NCBI GenBank assembly: GCA_021849075.1
Contig: JAJZTH010000028.1
Coordinates: 1 to 40,055 of the forward strand
Direction of reading: 5' to 3'
Length of the DNA: 40,055 nt
DNA from: Pseudomonadota bacterium
Lineage (GTDB): Bacteria > Pseudomonadota > Alphaproteobacteria > Sphingomonadales > Sphingomonadaceae
The position numbers and the translations under genes are program-made. Below, piece after piece: positions 23,632 to 32,046 of this stretch; the first letter of the stretch is position 1; each line of letters starts with the position of its first letter. The notes beneath the pieces were generated by a model that saw only the letters and a program-made list of their open reading frames with translations, searched no databases and was not told the DNA's origin.

Positions 23632-24863
23632 AGGGTTACGCTCCATTGCACCAGCGGATAGCTGGCGCGCCAGCCCCGCCGCGATCCGATCGGCACGACT
23701 TCGGCCAGATCGATCCGCAGCAGATGGCCGCCTTTCTCCGCCTGCCAGCGGACAAGCAGCGCTTCGGATTCCAGCGTGACAGCATTGGCCACCAGTCGTC
23801 GCCCGACTGGCAATTGCGCCCAAAGCGTGTCCAGCAACACCTCGGACAGCCCACCGCCGATGAACACTGCATCGGGAATGCCATCGGGCAGCAGTTCCGG
23901 CGCGCGGCCAGTCAGGATTGTGATCCGGTCGACGCCCAGCGTATCGGCATTAGTCCTGATCCGCGCCGCCCGTACCGGATCGCTCTCCAGCGCGATCGTG
24001 CGATTGGCGGGATGGGCGAGCATCCATTCGATGCCGATTGATCCTGATCCCGCACCAATGTCCCACAGCAACTCGCCGGGCCGGGGGGCTAGCACCGATA
24101 GGGTCAGCGCGCGCACCGGACGCTTGCTAATCTGACCATCATGGTCGAACCAGTCGTCTGCGATCCCTGAAGCGCCGGGCAACACTTTGCCCTCGCCCGC
24201 ACAATCGATGCCGATCGCGACGGGACGAGCGATGTCGTTCGGAATCGGACCGTCGGCCGATATGGCGCGGACTCGCTCACGCGGACCGCCCAGCGCTTCC
24301 AGCATATGCATGGTCGATGCGCCAAAGCCCTGATCGATGAGATAGGCCGCCACTTCCTCCACCGCCGCGCCGTCGCGCAGCAACGACACGATTCGCCGTC
24401 CCGGCCCCAGATGCGGCCGCAACCACGTCACCGGCGCGGCGTGGAGCGCGATGCACGCCATATCCTGCACCGGCCAACCCAGCCGCGCCGCCGCTAGCGT
24501 GAAGGTCGATGGCGCGGGATGCGCCACCCACTCACCCGGCTCCAGATGCCGCGTCAGGCTGTTCCCTGCCCCGAACCAGAAGGGATCGCCCGACGCCAGC
24601 ACAACCACGCGCCGCCCCCGCTCCGCCAGCAGCAGCGGGATGCCATCGGCAAAGGGCACTGGCCATTCGACCATGCGCCCTTTATGCTCGCCCAGCAGCG
24701 TCAGATGCCGGACCGGTCCCATGACCAGATCCGCCGCATCGATCGCCGCACGGGCCGGAGACGCCAGCCCGTTCCATCCATCCTCGCCCAGGCCGACGAT
24801 CGTCAGCCATCGCCCTGCCAGTCCCTCCGCCATCGCGCCCTCAGCCAACGGACCCTCAGCCAT
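23628..24863 (-). CDS. cobL: Precorrin-6Y C5,15-methyltransferase (decarboxylating)
   Basis: This protein of about 411 residues fuses a CbiE-like methylase (N-terminal half: TIVGLGEDGWNGLASPAR, VLASGDPFWFGAG, APSTFTLAAARLGWP) with a CbiT-like domain. The CbiT half carries LLWDIGAGSGSIGIEW and FIGGGLSEVLLDTLW. CobL methylates C5 and C15 and decarboxylates the acetate at C12. The start is uncertain: ATG at 24863 has AGGA at 8 bases, while ATG at 24833 also has GAGGG close by. Both fall in a 15-base tandem repeat that encodes MAEGP-LAEGA-MAEGL. The 24863 start overlaps the divergent cobK start in the sequence CATG. Confidence 0.9.
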   Translation of the reverse strand: MAEGPLAEGAMAEGLAGRWLTIVGLGEDGWNGLASPARAAIDAADLVMGPVRHLTLLGEHKGRMVEWPVPFADGIPLLLAERGRRVVVLASGDPFWFGAGNSLTRHLEPGEWVAHPAPSTFTLAAARLGWPVQDMACIALHAAPVTWLRPHLGPGRRIVSLLRDGAAVEEVAAYLIDQGFGASTMHMLEALGGPRERVRAISADGPIPNDIARPVAIGIDCAGEGKVLPGASGIADDWFDHDGQISKRPVRALTLSVLAPRPGELLWDIGAGSGSIGIEWMLAHPANRTIALESDPVRAARIRTNADTLGVDRITILTGRAPELLPDGIPDAVFIGGGLSEVLLDTLWAQLPVGRRLVANAVTLESEALLVRWQAEKGGHLLRIDLAEVVPIGSRRGWRASYPLVQWSVTL

Positions 24864-24867
24864 GCGC
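24823..24867. repeat. Three 15-base tandem repeat units over the cobL and cobK starts
   Basis: The units are CCCTCCGCCATCGCG, CCCTCAGCCAACGGA and CCCTCAGCCATGCGC. They keep the cobL frame and add five residues each. Units one and three supply alternative cobL ATG codons (24833 and 24863), and unit three also holds the cobK ATG at 24862-24864 on the other strand. Confidence 0.8.
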
Positions 24868-25611
24868 AACATCCTGATCCTGGGCGGCACGACCGAAGCG
24901 AGCGCACTGGCCCGGTTGCTGGCCGAACGCGGCGAAACGGCGACGCTCAGCTATGCCGGTCGGGTCCACAATCCCCGACCGCAGCCGGTGCCGATGCGGG
25001 TCGGCGGCTTTGGCGGGGCGGACGGGCTGGCCGCCTATTTGCGTCGAGAGCGCGTCACCCATCTGATAGACGCCACGCATCCTTTCGCCGCAACGATGAG
25101 CGGCAACGCCGTCATGGCCGCGCGAAAGACCGACGTTCCTCTTATCGCGCTGACGCGGCCGGCCTGGCGCGCGGAAGAAGGCGATCGCTGGACCAGCGCG
25201 CCAGACATCGCCAGCGCGATCGCCGCGCTGGATGGTCCCGCCCGGCGCATCATGCTGGCGCTCGGTCGGATGCACGCCGACGCCTTCGCCGCCCAGCCGC
25301 AGCATCTCTATCTGATGCGCTTCGTTGACGCGCCGACCGCGCCACCGACGCTGCCAAACCATCATCTGGTGGTCGATCGCGGCCCCTTCAATGCCGATGG
25401 GGACATGCGCCTGATGCAGGATCATGGCATCGACCTCATCCTCTGTAAAAATGCCGGCGGCGCGGGGGCGCAGGCGAAGCTGATCGCCGCGCGACGGCTG
25501 GGCCTTCCCGTGCTGATGATCGATCGTCCCGCCCTGCCCGAACGGCTGGAGGTCCATGATCCGGGCGCGGTGCTGCGCTGGCTGGATCATGATGCCGACC
25601 GGGGCGTGTAA
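24862..25611 (+). CDS. cobK: Precorrin-6A reductase, encoded antisense within the cob cluster
   Basis: This 249-residue protein begins MRNILILGGTTEASALARLL, a Rossmann-like start typical of CobK. It continues with THLIDATHPFAATMSGNA, IMLALGRMHADAF and ILCKNAGGAGAQAKLIAARRLGLPVLMIDRP, all family marks. It reduces precorrin-6A to precorrin-6B with NADPH. It is the only plus-strand gene in the block. Its start shares the CATG sequence with the cobL start, and its last 25 bases overlap the end of cobJ. No intergenic promoter region exists, so any promoter must lie inside cobL. The ribosome site (GGACCCTC) is weak. Confidence 0.93.
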   Translation: MRNILILGGTTEASALARLLAERGETATLSYAGRVHNPRPQPVPMRVGGFGGADGLAAYLRRERVTHLIDATHPFAATMSGNAVMAARKTDVPLIALTRPAWRAEEGDRWTSAPDIASAIAALDGPARRIMLALGRMHADAFAAQPQHLYLMRFVDAPTAPPTLPNHHLVVDRGPFNADGDMRLMQDHGIDLILCKNAGGAGAQAKLIAARRLGLPVLMIDRPALPERLEVHDPGAVLRWLDHDADRGV

Positions 25612-26336
25612 AGGATCGGCGCGCCGCTGCGCGAAATAATCCGCGTCTGGCTGGAGCCGATAATGACCATGGTGCGCATGTCCGCCATGTCAGGCGTCGC
25701 CTGCGACAGCGGCACGATGGTCAGCGTCTCCTCCGGTGTAGAGACGGCGCGGGCGAACAGGATCGGGCGATCGTCGCCACAGACGTCGCGCAACAGGTCA
25801 ATCGTTCTTGCAAAACCCTCCGGCCGGGCCTTCGATCGTGGATTATAGAGGGCGATGGCAAAGTCTGCCTCGACCGCCAGCCGCAGCCGCCGTTCGATCA
25901 ATTCCCAAGGCTTGAGATTGTCCGACAGGTTGATCGCACAGAAATCATGGCCCAACGGCGCGCCCGCCCGCGCACTGGCCGCCAGCATCGCGGTGATGCC
26001 GGGCAGCACATTGATGCTGAGGTCGCGCCATGCTTCCGGCCCCGCCTCCAGCGCCTCGAACACCGCCGCCGCCATGGCGAAGACGCCCGGGTCGCCCGAC
26101 GACACCACGACCACGCGCCGTCCCGCAGCCGCCATTTCCAGCGCATGGGCCGCCCGCTCCCCCTCCACCCGATTGTCGGACGGATGCAGGGTCAGCCCGT
26201 CGCGCGGGGCAATGCGGGCGACATAGGGAATATAGCCGACAATGTCGGTCGCCTGCGCCAGCGCCACCCTGACCTCTGGCGTCACCAGCGCCTCGCTGCC
26301 CGGTCCCAGCCCGGCAATGGCCAGCCAGCCGCTCAT
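25587..26336 (-). CDS. cobJ: Precorrin-3B C17-methyltransferase
   Basis: This 249-residue tetrapyrrole methylase has IAGLGPGSEALVTPE, ATDIVGYIPYV, VVVSSGDPGVFAMAAAV, NVLPGITAMLAASARAGAPLGHDFCAINLSD-type segments and FAIALYNPRSKARP. These define CobJ/CbiH, which methylates C17 and contracts the ring. The start overlaps the cobI stop as ATGA. The 3' end overlaps the convergent cobK by 25 bases. Confidence 0.93.
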   Translation of the reverse strand: MSGWLAIAGLGPGSEALVTPEVRVALAQATDIVGYIPYVARIAPRDGLTLHPSDNRVEGERAAHALEMAAAGRRVVVVSSGDPGVFAMAAAVFEALEAGPEAWRDLSINVLPGITAMLAASARAGAPLGHDFCAINLSDNLKPWELIERRLRLAVEADFAIALYNPRSKARPEGFARTIDLLRDVCGDDRPILFARAVSTPEETLTIVPLSQATPDMADMRTMVIIGSSQTRIISRSGAPILYTPRSAS

Positions 26337-27064
26337 GGCCGACGCCCCTGTCCATGGATCAGCAGGATCGAGAAATAGGGGGTGACATTGTCGGCCTGCG
26401 CCAGTGGCGTCACTTTCTGCTCCGGCATAGCGGCATGTTCGACCAGCCAGGCTTCCGCCTCCCGCCCGGCAGCGGCGACGGCGCGGCGCAGCTTGGGCAG
26501 GTTGCGGCCGATCTTCATCACCACCAGCGCGTCGGTATCGGCGATCCGCCGGGCCAGATCGGCTTCGGGCAGCGTCGCCATCAACACCGTCAGCACATCA
26601 TCGCCCCAGGTGATCGGCGCGCCACTGGCGGTCCATGCGCCGGCCATGCCGCTGATGCCGGGCACGATCCGAACCGGCACCATGCCCTTCAGACGGCTGT
26701 GCAGATGCATGAAGGAGCCGTAGAAGAAGGGATCGCCTTCGCACAGCACGACCACATCGTCGCCCGCCTGCGCCAGCGCGCTCAACCGGTCGGTGCATTC
26801 GGCGTAGAAGGCGGACAGGCATTGCTTGTAACGCGGATCGCTCAGCGGAATTTCCGTCGTCACCGGATATTCCATCGCGATCTCGACCGCATCGGGGCGC
26901 AGCATCCCCTCGACAATGCGGCGCGCCTGACCGGGGCGGCCAGCCTTGCGGAAATAGGCGATATGGCGTGCGCCGCGCACCAGTCGGTCGGTGCGCACGC
27001 TCATCAGATCCTGCGCGCCGGGGCCAAGGCCCACGCCATGGATGGTGCCGGGCATCTTGCTCAT
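26333..27064 (-). CDS. cobI: Precorrin-2 C20-methyltransferase
   Basis: This 243-residue methylase has IHGVGLGPGAQDLMSVR, AMEYPVTTEIPLSDPRY, VVLCEGDPFFYGSFMHLH and RIVPGISGMAGAWTASGAPI, as expected for CobI/CbiL. It makes precorrin-3A from precorrin-2. The ATG at 27064 overlaps the cobH stop and begins the family-typical sequence. A longer in-frame version lies inside cobH and was rejected. Confidence 0.93.
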   Translation of the reverse strand: MSKMPGTIHGVGLGPGAQDLMSVRTDRLVRGARHIAYFRKAGRPGQARRIVEGMLRPDAVEIAMEYPVTTEIPLSDPRYKQCLSAFYAECTDRLSALAQAGDDVVVLCEGDPFFYGSFMHLHSRLKGMVPVRIVPGISGMAGAWTASGAPITWGDDVLTVLMATLPEADLARRIADTDALVVMKIGRNLPKLRRAVAAAGREAEAWLVEHAAMPEQKVTPLAQADNVTPYFSILLIHGQGRRP

Positions 27065-27690
27065 TCCGCGCGGCTCGCCAGCGCGTTGACAGCCGCGACG
27101 GTGATCGCACTGCCGCCAAGCCGGCCTTCCACGATACAGCAGGGCACGGGCTGCTCCTCCCACAAAGCCGCCTTGGATTCGGCCGCGCCGACGAAGCCGA
27201 CCGGGCAACCGATGATCGCCGCAGGGCGCGGGCAGGCCGGGTCGGCCAGCATGTCGAGCAGATGGAAGAGCGCGGTCGGCGCATTGCCGATCGCCACCAC
27301 CGCACCACCCAGATGGGGCCGCCATAGCTCCAGCGCGGCAGCGGAACGGGTGTTACCCATGGCACGCGCGCGTTCGGGCACCGATGCATCGCCCAGCGTG
27401 CAGATGACCCTGTTGTCGGCAGGCAGGCGCGCGCGCGTTACGCCTTCGGACACCATGCGCACATCGCACAGGATCGGCGCGCCCTGCGCCAATGCGTCGC
27501 GCGCCGCCTGCGCAAAGCCGGGAGAAAAACGGATATAAGTGGCCAGATCGACCATGCCGGCGGCATGGATCATGCGGACAGCGACAGGCTCCTCTTCAGT
27601 CGAAAAGCGGTCCAACGCCGCCTCCGCACGGATGATGGCGAAAGACTGGCGATAGATGGCCGCGCCATCGGTTTCATAGACATGCGGCAT
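27061..27690 (-). CDS. cobH: Precorrin-8X methylmutase
   Basis: This 209-residue protein has the CobH/CbiC marks: AIYRQSFAIIRAEAALDRF, RMIHAAGMVDLA with the likely catalytic H42, and CDVRMVSEGVTR. GNAPTALFHLLDML and IIGCPVGFVGAAESK follow. It migrates a methyl group from C11 to C12 to give hydrogenobyrinic acid. Its start lies 17 bases inside the cobG 3' end, a longer overlap than the ATGA junctions elsewhere in the cluster. Confidence 0.94.
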   Translation of the reverse strand: MPHVYETDGAAIYRQSFAIIRAEAALDRFSTEEEPVAVRMIHAAGMVDLATYIRFSPGFAQAARDALAQGAPILCDVRMVSEGVTRARLPADNRVICTLGDASVPERARAMGNTRSAAALELWRPHLGGAVVAIGNAPTALFHLLDMLADPACPRPAAIIGCPVGFVGAAESKAALWEEQPVPCCIVEGRLGGSAITVAAVNALASRAE

Positions 27691-28801
27691 CGGTCACTCC
27701 CAAATGGGCCAATATGTCGGAACGGGTCAGGCCGGCCTGCTGCGGCGGCGCGCCGGCCCTGGCGTGGTGCGCCAGATCGTAACGGCCCTTATGCCCGGTC
27801 AGGCACAGCGCCGCTGGCGTGGATCGCGCGCATCCTTTGGCGCAGCCGGAAATGTGGAGACGCCCCGTCACATAGGGCGCGATCTGCCGGGCTAGTGCGC
27901 GCGTCTCTACACTGGCCTGCGGGCAAGCGGGCTTACCGGGGCAGGCATCGACGCGCAGCAGCGGATCAGTCGGATCCCGTATCAGCCCCTGGATAGCGAC
28001 GCCTTCCGCGCCCTCGGCAATCAGCATTCGCCACGGCGTCAGTCTTATGGCGTGCGGCGCCAGTTCCGCCAAGGTCGACGCATCGATCTGGCCAAACGGC
28101 ACGCCATATATGAAGCCAAGGGGATGACGACCCGGTCGCAGCGGCAAGAACGGCGTTGCCGGCACGGAATCGCCCTGCGCCCAATCCGGCAAAGCGGCCT
28201 TGTGGCGCACCATCCGTCCAGCGTCACAGCCGCCGCTGGCGACGAACCAGTTGGCCATGGCCAGCAACACATCGACGGCATCGCTCCGCGTCACCACCAC
28301 GCCAGTCGGTCGACCGGCCGCGCGTAGAATCAATCCCCCCATCGCGCCAGGCTCGATCCGGAAATCGCCCGCCTTTCCAGTCAACAGGGGCGTAGGCCCG
28401 GCATCAATCGCAAAGCCGACCTTGGCGGGCAGATCGGGAAACTCCCCCAGTCGATCGATCCATTCGGCAGCGATACAGGCTGTATCATCCCCCGCTTGCC
28501 AGTCAGGCGTGACCAGCAGCGCACGGCGGGATTCCATAACCGGATCGGCATGGACCAGCTCCAGCGCAATCAACCGCGCAATCAAGGGCCGCCAGTCTTG
28601 TTCGCTGACGCCCCGTATCTGGAGGTTGGCGCGGCTGGTCAGATCGATCAGGCCATTGCCATAGGTCAACGCCGTTTCGCACAGGCCCTGCAATTGCGCG
28701 CTGGTGATGCGGCCCATCGTGGGGCGCACGCGCACCAGCAGGCCGTCGCCCGCCGCCATCGGATGCCAGGCGTCGGGGCACCAGCCCTTGATCAGGCTCA
28801 T
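27674..28801 (-). CDS. cobG: Precorrin-3B synthase
   Basis: This 375-residue protein of the nitrite/sulfite reductase fold has DGLLVRVRPTMGRIT and ANLQIRGVSEQDW near the N-terminus. The C-terminal cysteine set for an Fe4S4 cluster is DACPGKPACPQ and ISGCAKGCARS. CobG uses oxygen to hydroxylate precorrin-3A and form the lactone, a hallmark of the aerobic route. The ATG at 28801 overlaps the cobN stop as ATGA and begins MSLIKGWCP. An upstream in-frame start adds 16 residues inside cobN and is less likely. Confidence 0.92.
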   Translation of the reverse strand: MSLIKGWCPDAWHPMAAGDGLLVRVRPTMGRITSAQLQGLCETALTYGNGLIDLTSRANLQIRGVSEQDWRPLIARLIALELVHADPVMESRRALLVTPDWQAGDDTACIAAEWIDRLGEFPDLPAKVGFAIDAGPTPLLTGKAGDFRIEPGAMGGLILRAAGRPTGVVVTRSDAVDVLLAMANWFVASGGCDAGRMVRHKAALPDWAQGDSVPATPFLPLRPGRHPLGFIYGVPFGQIDASTLAELAPHAIRLTPWRMLIAEGAEGVAIQGLIRDPTDPLLRVDACPGKPACPQASVETRALARQIAPYVTGRLHISGCAKGCARSTPAALCLTGHKGRYDLAHHARAGAPPQQAGLTRSDILAHLGVTDAACL

Positions 28802-31800
28802 GGCGTCCGCTCCAGACTGGCGAGGATGGAATTGCGCCGGGTGCGCCACAGGCCCGCAGCATGAAGCGCGGCAAAGCGCGCCTCCATCGCCGCGAGCGCG
28901 CCGGGATTGGCGTCGGCAAGGAAAGCGCGCACCTCCGCCCGTCCCAGCGTTGCATCATGATAAAGGTCGAACAGATGATCGGGTACGCTGCCCGCCAGAT
29001 GGGCGAAAGCGCCCAGATGATCGAGTGTCGCCGCCAGTTCCGCTCCGCCGCGAAAGCCATGCCGCATCATGCCGTCGACCCAGCCGGGATGAGCGGCACG
29101 GGCGCGGACCACGCGGGCAATTTCTTGGGTCAACGGACGCGCCGCCAGTCGCGCCGGATCGCGCGCGTCGAGATGATAGAGGGCAGCCGTGCCGCCAACT
29201 ACCGCCTGCGCGGCGGCGAAGCCCGCTTCATGCGCAGCATAGTCGGCAGCCAGCAGCAGGTCGGTTTCCGGCAGATCCTGCGCGTGGACGAAGGCGTCCG
29301 CCGCGGCGACCCGGGCGCGCAAGCCATCCTCATCCCGCCTGTCCACATCCAGCGCCTGAGCGGAGGCGGCAAGCCACGCTTCCCCGGCAGCCCGGCGCGC
29401 TTCGTCCGTATAGCTGTCCGCCGCGTCGCCCATGTTGAGGCCATAATGGCCAGGTTGCGGACCATAGACGCGCGAGGCGGGCGCCATTCCGGCAAAGGGG
29501 TTCCAATCGGCTGGCTCATCCCGCTCGCACAGCGCGCGGACGGCTTGCCCGAACAACATGGGCAGCGTCGGGAAAGCGTCTCGGAACAGGCCGGAGACGC
29601 GCAGGGTCACATCGATGCGCGGCCGATCGAGCATCGCCAGCGGCAGAATTTCGATCCCCGTCACCCGTTCTGATGCGAAATCCCAGACCGGCTTCGCGCC
29701 CAGCAGGTGTAACGCCATGGCATAGTCCTCGCCCGCCGTGCGCATTGTCGCCGATCCCCACAGATCGACCACCAGCCCCTTGGGATAATCGCCATGATCC
29801 TGCAGATGCCGGCGGATCAATTCCTCCGCCAGCCGAATGCCCTGCGCATGGGCGGCGCGCGAAGGCACTGCGCGCGGATCGACCATGAACAGGTTGCGGC
29901 CGGTTGGCAGCACATCGGTCCGCCCGCGATGCGGCGATCCCGATGGCCCCGGCGGCACCCGCCGCCCGTCCAATGCCGTCAGCAGGCCGGCCCGCTCTGC
30001 CGCGCCCTGCTCACCCCGGCCGAAGATATGGAGGCCGTCGCCATATTGGCTTTCCTTGATGTCGCAGACGAAGCGGTCGATCCGGCTGATCGCTTCGGCC
30101 GGGGACAGGCCGGCATCAATACCCAGATCAGCCTCCAGCCCCAGCGCGCGCGCTTCCTCCACGATATCGGCCTGCAACCGCTGCCGCCGCGCCGGATCGA
30201 GGCCATCAGCATTGGAAAATTCGTCGAGCAGCGTTTCGATCCGGCCCAATCCCGCCCCATGTTGCACAGGGGCGAGCGGCGGCGGCGCATGACCAATCGT
30301 CACCGCGCCAATGCGCCGCTTGGCCTGCGCCGCCTCGCCCGGATCATTGACGATGAAGGGATAAATGACCGGCGTCGGCCCAATCAGCGCTTCGGGCCAG
30401 CAGGCGTTGGACAGCGCAACCGCCTTTCCCGGGAGCCATTCCAGCGTGCCATGCGCGCCCATATGGAGCAGCGCGTCGATCCCCTGCGCCCGCAGCCACA
30501 GATAGAAAGCGACATAGGCATGGCGCGGGCAGCGCGACAGGTCATGATAGCTGTCGGCCCGATCATGACTAAGGCCACGTTCAGGCTGGAGCGCGACGAG
30601 TATCGCCCCACACGAGACTGCCGGGAAGTGGAAAGCATTGTTCCACACATCGGGATCGGCTTCGGGGTGGCCCCAAGCGGCATATAGATCGTCACGTAGA
30701 GCAGCAGGCAGCGACGCCAGCGCGCAGTGATAATCGGTCAGCGACCAAGTCAAATGCTCGGCCTGAAGAGCCGCGACCAAATCGCCGGCCGGCTCGACCG
30801 CATAGCCTGCCCCGGCCAGATCATCGATCATCGCGTCCGCCGAAGCGATCGCATCCAACCCCACCGCATGCGCCATCTGATGCGCCTTACCGGGGTAAGT
30901 CGACAAGATCAGCGCGAGCTTTCGTTCCGCCATCGGGCGCTGGCGCAGGCGCACCCATGCCGCCACCCGATCAGCAATCGCGGCGATCCGTTCCGGGTCC
31001 GCCCGATGCGCGCCGCGCGCAAATTCCAGCGCCGCGTCGCGCGCCTGTGCTTCCTTGAAGCTGGCGACACCAGCAAATAGCCGCCCGTCGACTTCGGGTA
31101 GCACGACATGCATGGCGAGATCGGCGGGGGACAGGCCCCGCGCGGATTCCTGCCACGCCTGCCGCCCCGATGTGGCCAGCGCCAATTGGAACACCGGTAC
31201 GCCCGCACCATCGAGCGGGGTCGTTCCATCCTCGCTCCGCGCAGAAAAGGCGGTGGCGTTGACGATCGCAGCGGGAGCATATTCCGCCACCCAATGCGCG
31301 ATCTGCTCGCGTATCTCAGCGGGCTTGAGCGATGGCGCAAACAGCCCGATCATATCGAACCCTCGAACGGCAAAGGCATCCCGCAAAGCCTCGAACGGCT
31401 GGGTATCGGCGGCGGTCAAATAGGAACGATAGAACACCAGTAGGATGCGGGGCCGTTCCACCACCCCACCCGGAATCGCGGGAGATAGTATGCCACCATC
31501 CCACACTCCAACCATCGGCAAGGGGGCGATCGCCGCATCCACCCCGCCCAGCCCGCCAGCGCCCGCCAGCAACCCCAGCGCCGCCTGCGCGGCGACCGCG
31601 CCGCCTTCGTCACAGAGCCGGGCCAATTCCTTCAACGTCGCGACCGGCACGGTCGACGCCGCCTCCAGCCGTACATCGGGCCGCCCGTCCCCCGGCAACA
31701 CCGCCAGGGCGATTCCCCGCGTCCGCGCCAGCGCCTCCACCTGTTGCAGGCCATAGGTCCAGTAGGATGCGCCGCCGATCAACCGGATCAGGATCGCCTT

Positions 31801-32037
31801 CGCGCCACTCAACGTCCGATCGATATAGGTGTCGACCGACAACGGGTGAGTCAGCGCCGCCAGATTGGCGAGCCGCAACGTCGGCAATGCGCCGCGCGTG
31901 CCATGCCAGCCCGCCGCGAATGCGGCCAGATCGCTGTCCGAAAAGGACAGGAAGACAAGATCGGCGGGCGTCTGCCCCAGATCCTGTGGGACAGACGCTT
32001 CCTCGATATCGTGGGTCTCGCGGAAGATGACGTGCAT
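28798..32037 (-). CDS. cobN: Cobaltochelatase subunit CobN
   Basis: This 1079-residue protein is the large subunit of the ATP-dependent aerobic cobaltochelatase, related to magnesium chelatase subunit H. Recognisable parts are RLIGGASYWTYGLQQ, ILLVFYRSYLTAADT, ALILSTYPGKAHQMAHAVGLD, LLHMGAHGTLEWLPGKAVALS and VDLWGSATMRTAGEDYAMALHLLGAKPVWD. It inserts cobalt into hydrogenobyrinic acid a,c-diamide together with CobS and CobT, which are not in this window. It is shorter than the roughly 1270-residue CobN I recall from Pseudomonas denitrificans. The ATG at 32037 lies 9 bases after cobW. Confidence 0.94.
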   Translation of the reverse strand: MHVIFRETHDIEEASVPQDLGQTPADLVFLSFSDSDLAAFAAGWHGTRGALPTLRLANLAALTHPLSVDTYIDRTLSGAKAILIRLIGGASYWTYGLQQVEALARTRGIALAVLPGDGRPDVRLEAASTVPVATLKELARLCDEGGAVAAQAALGLLAGAGGLGGVDAAIAPLPMVGVWDGGILSPAIPGGVVERPRILLVFYRSYLTAADTQPFEALRDAFAVRGFDMIGLFAPSLKPAEIREQIAHWVAEYAPAAIVNATAFSARSEDGTTPLDGAGVPVFQLALATSGRQAWQESARGLSPADLAMHVVLPEVDGRLFAGVASFKEAQARDAALEFARGAHRADPERIAAIADRVAAWVRLRQRPMAERKLALILSTYPGKAHQMAHAVGLDAIASADAMIDDLAGAGYAVEPAGDLVAALQAEHLTWSLTDYHCALASLPAALRDDLYAAWGHPEADPDVWNNAFHFPAVSCGAILVALQPERGLSHDRADSYHDLSRCPRHAYVAFYLWLRAQGIDALLHMGAHGTLEWLPGKAVALSNACWPEALIGPTPVIYPFIVNDPGEAAQAKRRIGAVTIGHAPPPLAPVQHGAGLGRIETLLDEFSNADGLDPARRQRLQADIVEEARALGLEADLGIDAGLSPAEAISRIDRFVCDIKESQYGDGLHIFGRGEQGAAERAGLLTALDGRRVPPGPSGSPHRGRTDVLPTGRNLFMVDPRAVPSRAAHAQGIRLAEELIRRHLQDHGDYPKGLVVDLWGSATMRTAGEDYAMALHLLGAKPVWDFASERVTGIEILPLAMLDRPRIDVTLRVSGLFRDAFPTLPMLFGQAVRALCERDEPADWNPFAGMAPASRVYGPQPGHYGLNMGDAADSYTDEARRAAGEAWLAASAQALDVDRRDEDGLRARVAAADAFVHAQDLPETDLLLAADYAAHEAGFAAAQAVVGGTAALYHLDARDPARLAARPLTQEIARVVRARAAHPGWVDGMMRHGFRGGAELAATLDHLGAFAHLAGSVPDHLFDLYHDATLGRAEVRAFLADANPGALAAMEARFAALHAAGLWRTRRNSILASLERTP

Positions 32038-32046
32038 CGGGGTGGC

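Noticed and set aside
24451..24861. N-terminal extension of CobK into cobL
   Set aside because: CobK family proteins start with the ILILGGT strand, which begins at the ATG at 24862. The extension is antisense to conserved CobL sequence.
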